Source: Clostridiales bacterium
GTDB taxonomy: Bacteria; Bacillota; Clostridia; Lachnospirales; CAG-274
DNA length: 64,000 bases
Reading direction: 5' to 3'
Assembly (NCBI GenBank): GCA_018371275.1
Contig: JAHALF010000005.1
Coordinates: 1-64,000, forward strand
The notes under the pieces were generated by a model that saw nothing but the letters and a program-made list of their open reading frames with translations, was not told the origin of the DNA and did no database searches. This document shows positions 44,452 to 54,141 of this stretch, in pieces; within the stretch, counting starts at the first letter, position 1, and each line of letters begins with the position of its first letter. Both the position numbers and the translations under genes were made by a program.

Positions 44452-45261
44452 ATGATGCGTTCTTTATGGACTGCAGCATCTGGTATGGGTGCACAGCAGT
44501 TAAATGTTGATACTATATCTAATAATATATCTAATGTAGATACAAGTGCTTATAAAAAAGAAAGGTTAGAATTTAAAAGTTTATTGTATCAAACTATGGA
44601 AAGAGCATCTTTAGATGATGCAGATACTGGTAAACCTGTAAATTTACAGGTGGGATTAGGTGTAAAACCTATAGCTACTAGCAGAATATTTTCTCAAGGT
44701 AATGTAGAGAGAACAGAAGTAAACACAGATTTAGCCATAGAGGGTGAAGGGTTTTTTATGGTTAGAACAGGTGAAGATGAGGTATCTTATACAAGAGATG
44801 GGAGCTTTAAAATAAGTTTAGGAGATGGTGAAAATAACCTTGTTACATCTGAAGGTTACTATGTACTAAATTCTGATGGTGAGCCAGTTTCTATCCCAGA
44901 AAATGTGCCAGTAAAAGATATTATTATTTCAGATAATGGTTCTATAAAATATATGCAAAATGGAGAAGAACAAGATACAGGAGCAACTATAGGTATTGTT
45001 CAATTTGCTAATCCTCAAGGGTTAGAGGCTATTGGTGGTAACTTATATACAACTACTTCTGCATCTGGAGAGCCTATATTAGAAGCAGATGGAGATGTAT
45101 CTAGAAGTAAAATTTCACAAGGTTTTTTAGAATTGTCTAATGTTAATATAGCAGAAGAAATGGTTAATTTAATTGTTGCTCAAAGAGCTTATGAACTTAA
45201 TTCTAAATCTATAACAACATCTGATGAAATGTTACAATTAGCTAATAACCTTAAAAAATAA
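44452..45261 (+). CDS. flgG: Flagellar basal-body rod protein FlgG (FlhP)
   Basis: This distal rod protein of 269 residues has the N-terminal signature RSLWTAASGMGAQQLNVDTI and ISNNISNVDTSAYKKERLEF, the FlgG-type DLAIEGEGFFMV and the C-terminal NVNIAEEMVNLIVAQRAYEL. The gene order mbl-flhO-flgG equals Bacillus subtilis mbl-flhO-flhP. It is 34 bases after flhO with a GGAGG ribosome site. Confidence 0.95.
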   Translation: MMRSLWTAASGMGAQQLNVDTISNNISNVDTSAYKKERLEFKSLLYQTMERASLDDADTGKPVNLQVGLGVKPIATSRIFSQGNVERTEVNTDLAIEGEGFFMVRTGEDEVSYTRDGSFKISLGDGENNLVTSEGYYVLNSDGEPVSIPENVPVKDIIISDNGSIKYMQNGEEQDTGATIGIVQFANPQGLEAIGGNLYTTTSASGEPILEADGDVSRSKISQGFLELSNVNIAEEMVNLIVAQRAYELNSKSITTSDEMLQLANNLKK

Positions 45262-45276
45262 TAAGGGGTGGATAAA

Positions 45277-45651
45277 ATGAGCTTAAATAATATATCAGGT
45301 ATAAATATACAAAATATATCAGACATAAATAAAGCAAAACAAGCTAATATAGAAACAGATAATTTTAAACAAACACTTAATAATGCTATAAATAGTGGAC
45401 AAGATGATGAGCTTAAAGAAGCTTGTACAGAATTTGAAAGCTATTTTTTAAATATGATGTTTAAATCTATGAGAAAAACAGTTGTATCTAATGGTGGTAT
45501 TTTTGGAAAAAGTAATTCAGAAAAAATTTTTCAAGATATGTTAGATGAACAAATGACAGATAAAATGGCTAAACAAGGTGGCATAGGTTTAGCAGATATG
45601 ATGTATAAACAACTTTCTAGACAAAATAATGCAATAGATATTAAGGGCTGA
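45277..45651 (+). CDS. flgJ: Rod-binding protein, FlgJ N-terminal type
   Basis: This 124-residue protein matches the rod-binding domain of FlgJ (ACTEFESYFLNMMFKSMRKT, FQDMLDEQMTDKMAKQGGIG). It lacks the muramidase domain of enterobacterial FlgJ, as is usual in Firmicutes, so it should help rod assembly but not cut peptidoglycan. I use the ATG at 45277 with AAGGGGTGG upstream; the GTG at 45268 lies in the ribosome site. Last gene of the mbl operon. Confidence 0.93.
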   Translation: MSLNNISGINIQNISDINKAKQANIETDNFKQTLNNAINSGQDDELKEACTEFESYFLNMMFKSMRKTVVSNGGIFGKSNSEKIFQDMLDEQMTDKMAKQGGIGLADMMYKQLSRQNNAIDIKG

Positions 45652-45673
45652 AGATTTTATCTTCAGCCCTTAA
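45641..45673 (+). terminator. Terminator hairpin overlapping the flgJ stop
   Basis: A perfect 15-bp stem (TTAAGGGCTGAAGAT / ATCTTCAGCCCTTAA) with a 3-base loop; it includes the last flgJ codons and its stop. No long T run follows. Confidence 0.7.
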
Positions 45674-45713
45674 AGTCTTAAAAATAAGTATAGAAATAAA
45701 AAGAGGTGATTTT

Positions 45714-46949
45714 TTGAAGATTTTACATACATCAGATTGGCACTTAGGAAAATATTTAGATAAATATTCTAGAATAGAAGAACAAGAAAAGTTTATAGAT
45801 GAACTGGAAAATATATGTAATATTGAAAAAATAGATTTAATAATAATAGCTGGAGATATTTATGATACAACAAATCCGCCTATATTAGCAGAAAGATTAT
45901 TTTTTAATGCTATGAAAAGGTTATCTTTAAATGGTAAAAGACCAATTGTTATAGTTTCGGGGAATCACGATAGTGCTAGTAAATTAGTATCTCCTAGTCC
46001 TTTGGCTTATGAGTTTGGAATTATTATACAAGGTATGTTAAATACTGTTGCAACAGTAGGTAAATATAAAACATTTGAGATAACAAAGTCTGGAGAAGGC
46101 TTTTTTGAAATAAAAATAAATGATGAAAGGGCAGTCTTTTTAACTGTTCCTTATATTACTGAAAAAAGTATTAATGAAGTAATATTTAAAAGTAATGAAG
46201 AAAGTGATATGCAAAAAGATTTTTCAGATAAAATAAAGGAGATATTTAATGATTTATCTAAAAATTATAAAGATGATACTATAAATATTATTGTAACTCA
46301 TTTATTTGTAAAAGGTGGTATAGAAACAGCTAGTGAAAGAAAAATACAGTCTATAGGTGGAACTTATGCTATAGATCCTAAAATTTTTCCTAAAAATACT
46401 CAGTATGTTGCTTTAGGACATTTACATAGGTGTCAACAAGTAAAACAATCAAATTGTTTAGCTTATTATTCTGGCTCACCTATTAGATATAGTCAAAGCG
46501 AAGTAGGATATGAAAAGGTTGTATTAGTTTTAGATATAAAGGCAAATCAAGATCCTATGCTAAAAAAAGTGACTCTTACAGATTATAAACCAATAAATAT
46601 ATTTAGATGTGATAGTTATGAAGAAGCTTTAAAATGTTGTCAAGAGGTATCAAATACTGATAGTTATGCTTTTATTGAAATATTAACACAAGATTTTATA
46701 ACAGGTGAACAAATAAGAACTTTAAGAGAAACAAAAAAAGACATTGTTAGTATAAGTTTAAATAATAATATGGAAGAAAAAGTTATATATGAAATAGAAG
46801 AAGAAAAGAGCATACTAGAGCAGTTTAAAGAATTTTATACATATAAAAAGGGAAAAGAGGCTCCAGAAGAAGTTTTAGATATGTTTTTAAACATTTTAGA
46901 TGAAATTGAAACTGAGGAGGTAAAACTAGATGAAACCACAAATTCTTAA
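45714..46949 (+). CDS. sbcD: Exonuclease SbcCD subunit D
   Basis: SbcD is the Mre11-type nuclease that opens hairpins and trims DNA ends. The 411-residue protein has the phosphoesterase motifs HTSDWHLGK (residues 4-12), AGDIYD, VSGNHDS and ALGHLHR, all with intact metal ligands. The start is a TTG with AGAGGTGAT seven bases upstream. Its end overlaps sbcC by 20 bases, so the two subunits are made together. Confidence 0.96.
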   Translation: MKILHTSDWHLGKYLDKYSRIEEQEKFIDELENICNIEKIDLIIIAGDIYDTTNPPILAERLFFNAMKRLSLNGKRPIVIVSGNHDSASKLVSPSPLAYEFGIIIQGMLNTVATVGKYKTFEITKSGEGFFEIKINDERAVFLTVPYITEKSINEVIFKSNEESDMQKDFSDKIKEIFNDLSKNYKDDTINIIVTHLFVKGGIETASERKIQSIGGTYAIDPKIFPKNTQYVALGHLHRCQQVKQSNCLAYYSGSPIRYSQSEVGYEKVVLVLDIKANQDPMLKKVTLTDYKPINIFRCDSYEEALKCCQEVSNTDSYAFIEILTQDFITGEQIRTLRETKKDIVSISLNNNMEEKVIYEIEEEKSILEQFKEFYTYKKGKEAPEEVLDMFLNILDEIETEEVKLDETTNS

Positions 46950-49900
46950 AATAACAGGTATAAATAGTTTTAATGAACCCCAAGAAATAGATTTTTCTAA
47001 AATTTTAGAAAAAGGTATTTTTGGTATATTTGGAGATACAGGTAGTGGCAAGTCTACTATAATAGATTCTATAACATTAGCTTTGTATGGAAAGATTGTA
47101 AGATATGATGGTAAAATTGGTAATGGAGATTTTCTAAATCTTAGTAGAAATAATGGAAAAGTAGAATTTATTTTTTCTATAAAAGATGGAAAAGAAGAAA
47201 TTTTTTATGAAATAGTAAGACAATTTAAAAGAACTAATAAAGGAGATATAAAATCTGACATAATAAGACTATCTATTTTTAACGATGAACAAAAAAATAT
47301 TATAGCAGATAAGAAGAAAGATGTAGAAAATAAAATAATAGATATAATAGGGCTTAGTTATGAAGATTTTACAAAAGCTGTCGTTTTACCTCAAGGTAAA
47401 TTTAGTGATTTTTTAATGCTTGAAAACGCAGATAAGAGAAAAATGTTGCAAAGAATTTTTGGGTTAGAGAAATATGGGGATAAATTAAAAGATAAAATAA
47501 ATGAAAAAAAATATAATCAAGAAAATGTAGTATATAATTTAAAAAAAGAAATAGAAATGTATGGAAATGTATCTATTATAAATATACAGGAACAGAAAAA
47601 CATAGTTAAAGAAAAGGAAAAGTTATTAAATAGTATAACTATTGAAATAGAAAAAATAGAAGAAGAAGAAAAATATTTTAATAGTATTTTAAAGTTAAAA
47701 CAAGACTATATATTTTATGATAATAAATTACAAGAATTAATACCCTATGAAAAAACAGTTTTGGATTTTGAAAATAGATTAACCTTTATATTAGAGGCAG
47801 AAAAAATAGTATCTCATATAATAGAAGAAGATAATATATTAAATGAAAACAAAAAAATATTAACAGATACTAACATATTAAAACAAAAGCTTGAGTATGT
47901 AAAAGACGAATATAATAAGATAGAAAACAATCATAGTTATTATAAAGGTAAAAAAGATGAAGAAAAGCCAAAATTGGATAAAATAAAACAAGACTTAGAG
48001 CAGTGTTTATCTTTTATTAATGAAAGAGATATTTTAAAAAGAGATGTATTAAATATAAATAATAGCTTAGAAGATGTAGTTAGAGAAAAAGAAAAACATA
48101 AAAATAAAGTATTATATATAGAGAATCAAAAAAGTATATTTAAAAAGGAAATACAAGGTATAATTGAATTTAATGAAACAAACAAAATAGATAATAATGT
48201 TAAAGAAAATCTAAAAAGAGCTATAGATTTAAAAGACGAAGAGAAAAATATAAATAGCAAAATAGAAGATATAAAACAAAATTTAACTACATATGATGAA
48301 AGGATAACTGAAAATAAAATAAATTTAGATAAAATAAAAAAAGAGATATTTAATATACAAAATATAATAAAATATATTATTATAAATAATGTAAATAATT
48401 TACAAAATGAAATAAAAGAAAATGACAATATAATAGAACAAGTATTAAATAAAAATATAGATATACAAAATAAAATAGAAGAACTTAATATTCAAATAAA
48501 AATACAAGAAAATAAAGAAGTTTTAAATGATTTAGCTAAGGGGTTAATGGAAGATAAACCTTGTCCACTTTGTGGCTCTACAAAACACCCTAGTCCTATT
48601 TACATTATTTTAGATAATATAATAGATAGCTTAAATAATGAAAAAATTAAAAATGAACAAAAAGTTAAAGAAAATGTAGACTATGTAAATAATTTAAAAT
48701 TAAAAAATAATATAAAATATAAAAATATTGAAGACATAAAAATAATTGGGGAAAAGCATAGTATATATAATTATGAGAGTATAAGCAATGATTTTATATT
48801 TGATGAAAAAGATATTTTAAAAAATATATATGATTATGAAAATAAGCTAAATAATTTAAATCAAAATTTAAATTCTATATTAATATCTAATGAAAATATA
48901 ATAAATTTAAAACAAGAAAAAATAAAAGAATTAGATGTTAATAATAATATGTTATTAAATATAAAAAATAGTTTGGACAAGTATTATAATACTTTACAAA
49001 CAAATAGCTTTTATGAAAAATATGAAAATATATTAAATGTAGAAAATATAGTTAATAAAAATAATGAAAGATATTTAGCTATAAATAAAGAAATAGATAC
49101 TATTGAAAATGAAAATATTAAATTTTTAAATAACATAAATGATTTAGAAAAACAAGAAATATCTTTAGAAACTAAAAGGAAAGAAAAGCAATTAAATATA
49201 AATGATATTAGTATAAAAATAGAAAAATTATCTTATAATGAAAATCCTAAAGAATACATAAAGGTTGTAGAAAAAGATATAAGTGATATTTTAATAAATG
49301 AACAAAAATATAAAGATTTATTTGAAAAAATATTAGAAGAAAAAATTAATTTAGAAAAAGATATAAATGATAATTTATTAAAAATAAAAATTAATGAAGA
49401 TAATATTAATAAAAAGTCAATTTATATAGATGAATTTATAAATAAAAGTATTTTTAAAGATAAAAATCAAGTATTAGAAAATTATAAACAGAGACATCAA
49501 AAAGATTTTTATGAACAAAAAATAAAAAGTTATAAAGAAAAATTTGATGATTACAGTTATAATATAAAAAGAATTGAAGAAGATTTTGAAAAGTTAAAAT
49601 TAGAAAAAAATATAGATATAGGAATATTAAATGAAAAGGTACAAAATATATCCAATAAAAAGAAAGAACTATCTAATAAAAATAGCGAACTTATAGAAAA
49701 TATAACAACATTAAAGATAGATATATTGCAAAAGGAAGAAACTTTTAAAAAGGTAGAAAATATAGCAAAAATAATAAAAGAGGAAGAAAGAAAATTAGAT
49801 TTGTTAAAAGAACTTTCAGATTTAAATAAAGGTGGTATTTTTGTAGAATATGTAGCTAATAGATATATTAAACATATAGTATTAGATGCTAGTAAAAGAC

Positions 49901-50283
49901 TTTTTAATATGAGCCAAAGTAAATACTCTTTAGAACTTTTAGAAAGTAATTTTGTTATAAAAGATAATTATAATGGAGGTATAATAAGAAGTCCTAGAAG
50001 TTTATCTGGTGGTGAAGTTTTTATGGCATCTTTAAGTCTTGCCTTATCTTTATCTAGTAAAATACAATTAAAAAATAAATCTCCTTTAGAAATATTCTTT
50101 TTAGATGAAGGGTTTGGCACTCTTGATAATAATACATTAGATACAGTTATAAATACATTAGAACAGTTACAAACTAATAATATAAGTGTGGGGATTATAA
50201 CTCACGTTGAAGAAATAAAAAATAGGGTACAAAATAAAATAATTGTTACATCAAGTGAAAATGGTGCAAAGATAAATGTATAA
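46930..50283 (+). CDS. sbcC: Exonuclease SbcCD subunit C
   Basis: SbcC is the Rad50-type ATPase partner of SbcD. The 1117-residue protein has Walker A GDTGSGKST (35-43), long heptad-rich coiled coils of Lys/Glu/Asn/Ile composition, a zinc hook CPLC (in DKPCPLCGSTKHP, near residue 548), a second coiled coil, then the ABC signature SLSGGEVFMASLSLALSLS and Walker B FFLDEGFGTLD. The coiled coils are extremely AT-rich at DNA level but the frame is open throughout. Confidence 0.96.
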   Translation: MKPQILKITGINSFNEPQEIDFSKILEKGIFGIFGDTGSGKSTIIDSITLALYGKIVRYDGKIGNGDFLNLSRNNGKVEFIFSIKDGKEEIFYEIVRQFKRTNKGDIKSDIIRLSIFNDEQKNIIADKKKDVENKIIDIIGLSYEDFTKAVVLPQGKFSDFLMLENADKRKMLQRIFGLEKYGDKLKDKINEKKYNQENVVYNLKKEIEMYGNVSIINIQEQKNIVKEKEKLLNSITIEIEKIEEEEKYFNSILKLKQDYIFYDNKLQELIPYEKTVLDFENRLTFILEAEKIVSHIIEEDNILNENKKILTDTNILKQKLEYVKDEYNKIENNHSYYKGKKDEEKPKLDKIKQDLEQCLSFINERDILKRDVLNINNSLEDVVREKEKHKNKVLYIENQKSIFKKEIQGIIEFNETNKIDNNVKENLKRAIDLKDEEKNINSKIEDIKQNLTTYDERITENKINLDKIKKEIFNIQNIIKYIIINNVNNLQNEIKENDNIIEQVLNKNIDIQNKIEELNIQIKIQENKEVLNDLAKGLMEDKPCPLCGSTKHPSPIYIILDNIIDSLNNEKIKNEQKVKENVDYVNNLKLKNNIKYKNIEDIKIIGEKHSIYNYESISNDFIFDEKDILKNIYDYENKLNNLNQNLNSILISNENIINLKQEKIKELDVNNNMLLNIKNSLDKYYNTLQTNSFYEKYENILNVENIVNKNNERYLAINKEIDTIENENIKFLNNINDLEKQEISLETKRKEKQLNINDISIKIEKLSYNENPKEYIKVVEKDISDILINEQKYKDLFEKILEEKINLEKDINDNLLKIKINEDNINKKSIYIDEFINKSIFKDKNQVLENYKQRHQKDFYEQKIKSYKEKFDDYSYNIKRIEEDFEKLKLEKNIDIGILNEKVQNISNKKKELSNKNSELIENITTLKIDILQKEETFKKVENIAKIIKEEERKLDLLKELSDLNKGGIFVEYVANRYIKHIVLDASKRLFNMSQSKYSLELLESNFVIKDNYNGGIIRSPRSLSGGEVFMASLSLALSLSSKIQLKNKSPLEIFFLDEGFGTLDNNTLDTVINTLEQLQTNNISVGIITHVEEIKNRVQNKIIVTSSENGAKINV

Positions 50284-50311
50284 AAATAATAAATTTTAAT
50301 TATTATAAAAA

Positions 50312-50340
50312 TTGATTTTTTATTTAGAATATGATATAAT
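50312..50340 (+). promoter_or_regulatory. Sigma-A promoter of lepA-hemW-pseudouridine synthase
   Basis: TTGATT, a 17-base spacer and TATAAT lie 37 bases before the lepA ATG. Confidence 0.75.
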
Positions 50341-50377
50341 ATTATAATTTGATATTAACATAAAATGGAGGATAAAA

Positions 50378-52192
50378 ATGGCTTTAAATAGACAAGAAAA
50401 GATAAGAAATTTTAGTATAATAGCTCATATAGACCATGGTAAATCCACTCTTGCAGATAGACTTATACAAAAGTCAGGGCTTTTAACAGAAAGAGAAATG
50501 CAAGCACAAGTTTTAGACAATATGGATTTAGAAAGAGAAAGAGGCATTACTATAAAAGCTCAAGCTGTTAGACTTATATATAAAGCTAATGATGGTGAAG
50601 AATATACACTAAATCTTATAGATACTCCAGGACACGTAGACTTTAATTATGAAGTATCTAGAAGTCTTGCAGCTTGTGATGGTGCTATACTTGTTGTAGA
50701 CGCAGCACAAGGTGTGGAGGCCCAAACATTAGCTAATGTTTATCTTGCTATTGATAATAATCTTGAGGTATTACCTGTTATAAACAAAATAGACTTACCT
50801 AGCGCTTGTCCAGAACGTGTTATAAAAGAAATAGAAGATATTATAGGTATAGAAGCTGAAGATGCTCCTTTAATATCAGCTAAGGCAGATATTAATATAG
50901 AGCAAGTTTTTGAAAAGATTATATCCAATGTGCCATCGCCACAAGGAGATGAAAATGCTCCTTTAAAAGCACTTATATTTGACAGTTTTTATGATGCTTA
51001 CAAAGGTGTTATAGTATTTATGCGTGTATTTGATGGAACTGTTAAAAAAGGTACAAAAGTTAGATTTATGGCAACAGAAAAAGAGTTTGAAGTTGTAGAA
51101 GTTGGTGTTTTTGGACCTGGGAGGTTTATACCAACAGAGGAATTAAAGGCTGGAGAGGTAGGATATTTAACAGCTAGCATTAAAAATGTTAGAGATACTC
51201 GTATAGGTGATACAATAACAGATGCTAATAACCCTGTTAAAGAAAGTTTACCAGGATATAAAAAGGTAAATCCTATGGTTTATTGTGGCATTTTCCCAGC
51301 AGATGGTTCTAAATATCAAGACCTTAGAGATGCTTTAGAAAAGTTGCAATTAAATGATGCTTCTTTACAGTTTGAGGCTGAAACATCTGTTGCTTTAGGT
51401 TTTGGATTTAGATGTGGTTTTTTAGGCTTATTACATTTAGAAATTATACAAGAAAGGTTAGAAAGAGAGTATAATTTAGACCTTGTAACTACTGCACCTA
51501 GTGTTATATATAAAATATATTTAACTAACGGGGAATGTTTAAATATTTCGAATCCAAGTGATTTTCCAGATGTTACTACTATAACAAAGATGGAAGAACC
51601 AGTTGTTAAAGCTGAAATTATGTTGCCTAGTGAATATATAGGTACTATAATGGAGCTTTGTCAACAAAGAAGAGGAGAGTATATAGGTATGGAATATATA
51701 GAAGAAACTAGAGCAGTTTTGACATATCATATACCTCTTAATGAAATTATTTATGACTTTTTTGATGTTTTAAAATCTCGCTCAAGAGGTTATGCGTCTT
51801 TTGACTATGAAATAATAGGTTATTTTGAATCTAAGCTTGTTAAATTGGATATGCTTGTTAATAGAGAGGTTGTAGATGCTTTAAGCTTTATAGTACATGA
51901 GTCCTCAGCACAAGAAAGGGGAAGAAAAATGGCAGAAAAGCTTAAAAAAGAAATACCAAGACACCTTTTTGAAGTGCCTATACAAGCAGCTATTGGTAAT
52001 AAAATTATAGCTAGAGAAACTATTAGTGCTATGAGAAAAGATGTATTAGCAAAATGTTATGGCGGAGATATTAGCCGTAAGAGAAAACTTCTTGAAAAAC
52101 AAAAAGAGGGTAAAAAGAGAATGCGTCAAATTGGTAATGTAGAAGTGCCACAAGCAGCATTTATGAGTGTATTGAAATTGGAAGAAGAATAA
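50378..52192 (+). CDS. lepA: Elongation factor 4 (LepA)
   Basis: This translational GTPase of 604 residues has G1 AHIDHGKST (16-24), G2 RGITIKAQ, G3 DTPGH and G4 NKIDLP, then EF-G-like domains II, III and V and the LepA-specific C-terminal domain (KCYGGDISRKRKLLEKQKEG). It is thought to act in ribosome back-translocation or 30S assembly. It is followed by hemW with the stop and start sharing one base (TAATGA), the usual lepA-hemW pair. Confidence 0.97.
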   Translation: MALNRQEKIRNFSIIAHIDHGKSTLADRLIQKSGLLTEREMQAQVLDNMDLERERGITIKAQAVRLIYKANDGEEYTLNLIDTPGHVDFNYEVSRSLAACDGAILVVDAAQGVEAQTLANVYLAIDNNLEVLPVINKIDLPSACPERVIKEIEDIIGIEAEDAPLISAKADINIEQVFEKIISNVPSPQGDENAPLKALIFDSFYDAYKGVIVFMRVFDGTVKKGTKVRFMATEKEFEVVEVGVFGPGRFIPTEELKAGEVGYLTASIKNVRDTRIGDTITDANNPVKESLPGYKKVNPMVYCGIFPADGSKYQDLRDALEKLQLNDASLQFEAETSVALGFGFRCGFLGLLHLEIIQERLEREYNLDLVTTAPSVIYKIYLTNGECLNISNPSDFPDVTTITKMEEPVVKAEIMLPSEYIGTIMELCQQRRGEYIGMEYIEETRAVLTYHIPLNEIIYDFFDVLKSRSRGYASFDYEIIGYFESKLVKLDMLVNREVVDALSFIVHESSAQERGRKMAEKLKKEIPRHLFEVPIQAAIGNKIIARETISAMRKDVLAKCYGGDISRKRKLLEKQKEGKKRMRQIGNVEVPQAAFMSVLKLEEE

Positions 52193-53313
52193 TGAAAGAT
52201 TTAAGTATATATATACACATACCATTTTGTGAAGAAAAGTGTTTTTATTGTGATTTTTTATCTTTTAAAGGTAAGGAAGAATATTATGAAAAATATAAAA
52301 TATCACTTTTAAAAGAAATAGAAAATTTTGCTAGTTTAAATAAGGATAAGTATATTATAAAAACTATATTTATTGGTGGTGGGACACCTTCTATATTGCC
52401 TATAGGATATATAGGCGATATAGCTGAAAAAATATATACACTATTAAATATTGATAAAAATGTAGAGTTTACAATAGAGGCAAATCCTGGTACGCTATCT
52501 TATGAAAAAATTAAACATTTTAAAGATAGTAATATAAATAGAATAAGTCTTGGATTACAAGCATATCAAAATAACTTATTAAAAAGAATAGGTAGAATAC
52601 ATACAATAGAAGACTTTTTAAAAAATTATGAAAATATTAGAAAAGTTGGATTTGATAATGTTAATGTAGATTTAATGTTTTCTTTGCCAACACAAACAGA
52701 AAAAGATTTTGAGCAAACACTTAATAATATTGTAAATTTAGAACCAGAACATATATCTACATACAGTCTTATATTAGAAGAGGGTACAAAATTTTATAGT
52801 ATGTATGAAAAAGGTGAATTTGAATTATTTAGTGATGAGCTAGATAGAAAATTATATTATATGGCTATAGATATTTTGCAAAAAAATGGGTATAATTTAT
52901 ATGAGATATCCAATTTTTGTAAGCCTGATAAACAATGTAAGCATAATATAGTTTATTGGACTAGAAAGGAATATATAGGTTTTGGTCTTGGTTCAAGTTC
53001 TTTAATAGATGAAAAAAGGATAATCAATACAAGTAATTTTAATGATTATATAAATTTTAAAAACGATAGAGAAATAGAAGTTTTAGAAAAAAAACATATG
53101 TATAGTGAATTTGTATTTTTAGGACTTAGAATGACTAAAGGTATAAAAAAATTGGATTTTTATAAACAATTTAATATTAGTATAGATAGTATTTATAAAA
53201 ATGAGATAGATAAGTTTATAAAAAATGGACTTTTAATAGAGGAAAATGGTTATTTAAGACTGTCTAAAAAAGGTGTAGATTTATCAAATGTTGTTTTTTC
53301 AGAATTTATATAA
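52192..53313 (+). CDS. hemW: Radical-SAM heme chaperone HemW
   Basis: The 373-residue HemN-like protein has the 4Fe-4S motif PFCEEKCFYCDF (Cys13, Cys17, Cys20) and TIFIGGGTPSILP. It lacks the fourth Cys and the N-terminal extension of true HemN, which with the position behind lepA identifies HemW, a protein that inserts heme rather than oxidising coproporphyrinogen. One-base overlap with lepA. Confidence 0.94.
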   Translation: MKDLSIYIHIPFCEEKCFYCDFLSFKGKEEYYEKYKISLLKEIENFASLNKDKYIIKTIFIGGGTPSILPIGYIGDIAEKIYTLLNIDKNVEFTIEANPGTLSYEKIKHFKDSNINRISLGLQAYQNNLLKRIGRIHTIEDFLKNYENIRKVGFDNVNVDLMFSLPTQTEKDFEQTLNNIVNLEPEHISTYSLILEEGTKFYSMYEKGEFELFSDELDRKLYYMAIDILQKNGYNLYEISNFCKPDKQCKHNIVYWTRKEYIGFGLGSSSLIDEKRIINTSNFNDYINFKNDREIEVLEKKHMYSEFVFLGLRMTKGIKKLDFYKQFNISIDSIYKNEIDKFIKNGLLIEENGYLRLSKKGVDLSNVVFSEFI

Positions 53314-53332
53314 TTAAAAAGGGGATAAAAAT

Positions 53333-54058
53333 TTGGTTAGGTTACAAAAATTTTTGGCAGATTGTGGTATATGTTCTAGGCGAAAGGCAGAAGAACATAT
53401 ATTAGCTGGAGATGTGAAAGTAAATGATAAAATAGTTACAGAGCTTGGTTTAAAAGTAGATGAAAAAAAGGATAAAATTTATTTTAAAAATAAATATGTA
53501 AAAATAGAACAAAAAAAAGTTTATATTATGTTAAATAAGCCTGAAGGCTGTGTTACAACATCCAAAGAACAGTTTGATAGAAAAACAGTTTTTGACTATA
53601 TAGATATAAAAGAACGTGTTGTACCTGTTGGTAGACTAGATTATGATACATCGGGACTTTTAATATTAACAAATGATGGAGATTTAACATATAAATTAAC
53701 TCACCCTAAACATAATATAAATAAGGTATATATTGCTAAAGTTTATGGTGTTCCTAATAAAGAAAAATTAGAAATATTTAGAAAAGGTATTATAATAGAT
53801 AATTATAAAACAGCACCTGCTAATATACAAATATTAGAAAAAGATAATAAATATTCTATGCTAAAAATAACTATAACAGAAGGTAGAAATAGACAAGTTA
53901 GAAAAATGTGTGATGCTATAGGACATAGGGTAGTTAGTTTAAAGAGAATAGCCATAGATAAAATATCTATTGGAAATTTAAAAGTAGGGCAATACAGATA
54001 TTTAACTAAAGAAGAAATAAATTATTTAAAAAAAATATGTGAAAAAATTGTTAAATAA
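53333..54058 (+). CDS. Pseudouridine synthase, RsuA/RluB family
   Basis: This 241-residue RNA-modifying enzyme has an N-terminal S4 domain (RLQKFLADCGICSRRKAEEH) and the RsuA-type catalytic domain with GRLDYDTSGLLILTNDGDLT (catalytic Asp in GRLD) and the RNA-binding signature EGRNRQVRKMCDAIGH. RluB (23S U2605) is the usual Firmicutes member, but RsuA-like 16S specificity cannot be excluded. It starts at a TTG (53333) with AAGGGG upstream, 19 bases after hemW. Confidence 0.93.
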   Translation: MVRLQKFLADCGICSRRKAEEHILAGDVKVNDKIVTELGLKVDEKKDKIYFKNKYVKIEQKKVYIMLNKPEGCVTTSKEQFDRKTVFDYIDIKERVVPVGRLDYDTSGLLILTNDGDLTYKLTHPKHNINKVYIAKVYGVPNKEKLEIFRKGIIIDNYKTAPANIQILEKDNKYSMLKITITEGRNRQVRKMCDAIGHRVVSLKRIAIDKISIGNLKVGQYRYLTKEEINYLKKICEKIVK

Positions 54059-54060
54059 AC

Positions 54061-54089
54061 TTGACTTTTTTAGTTGGATATTGTATTAT
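54061..54089 (+). promoter_or_regulatory. Sigma-A promoter of fprA
   Basis: TTGACT, a 17-base spacer and TATTAT lie about 52 bases before the fprA ATG. A second TATAAT-like box follows at about 54110. Confidence 0.7.
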
Positions 54090-54141
54090 ATATTTATAAT
54101 GATAAAATGATATAATTATATTTAAAGGGAGTGTAAAACAA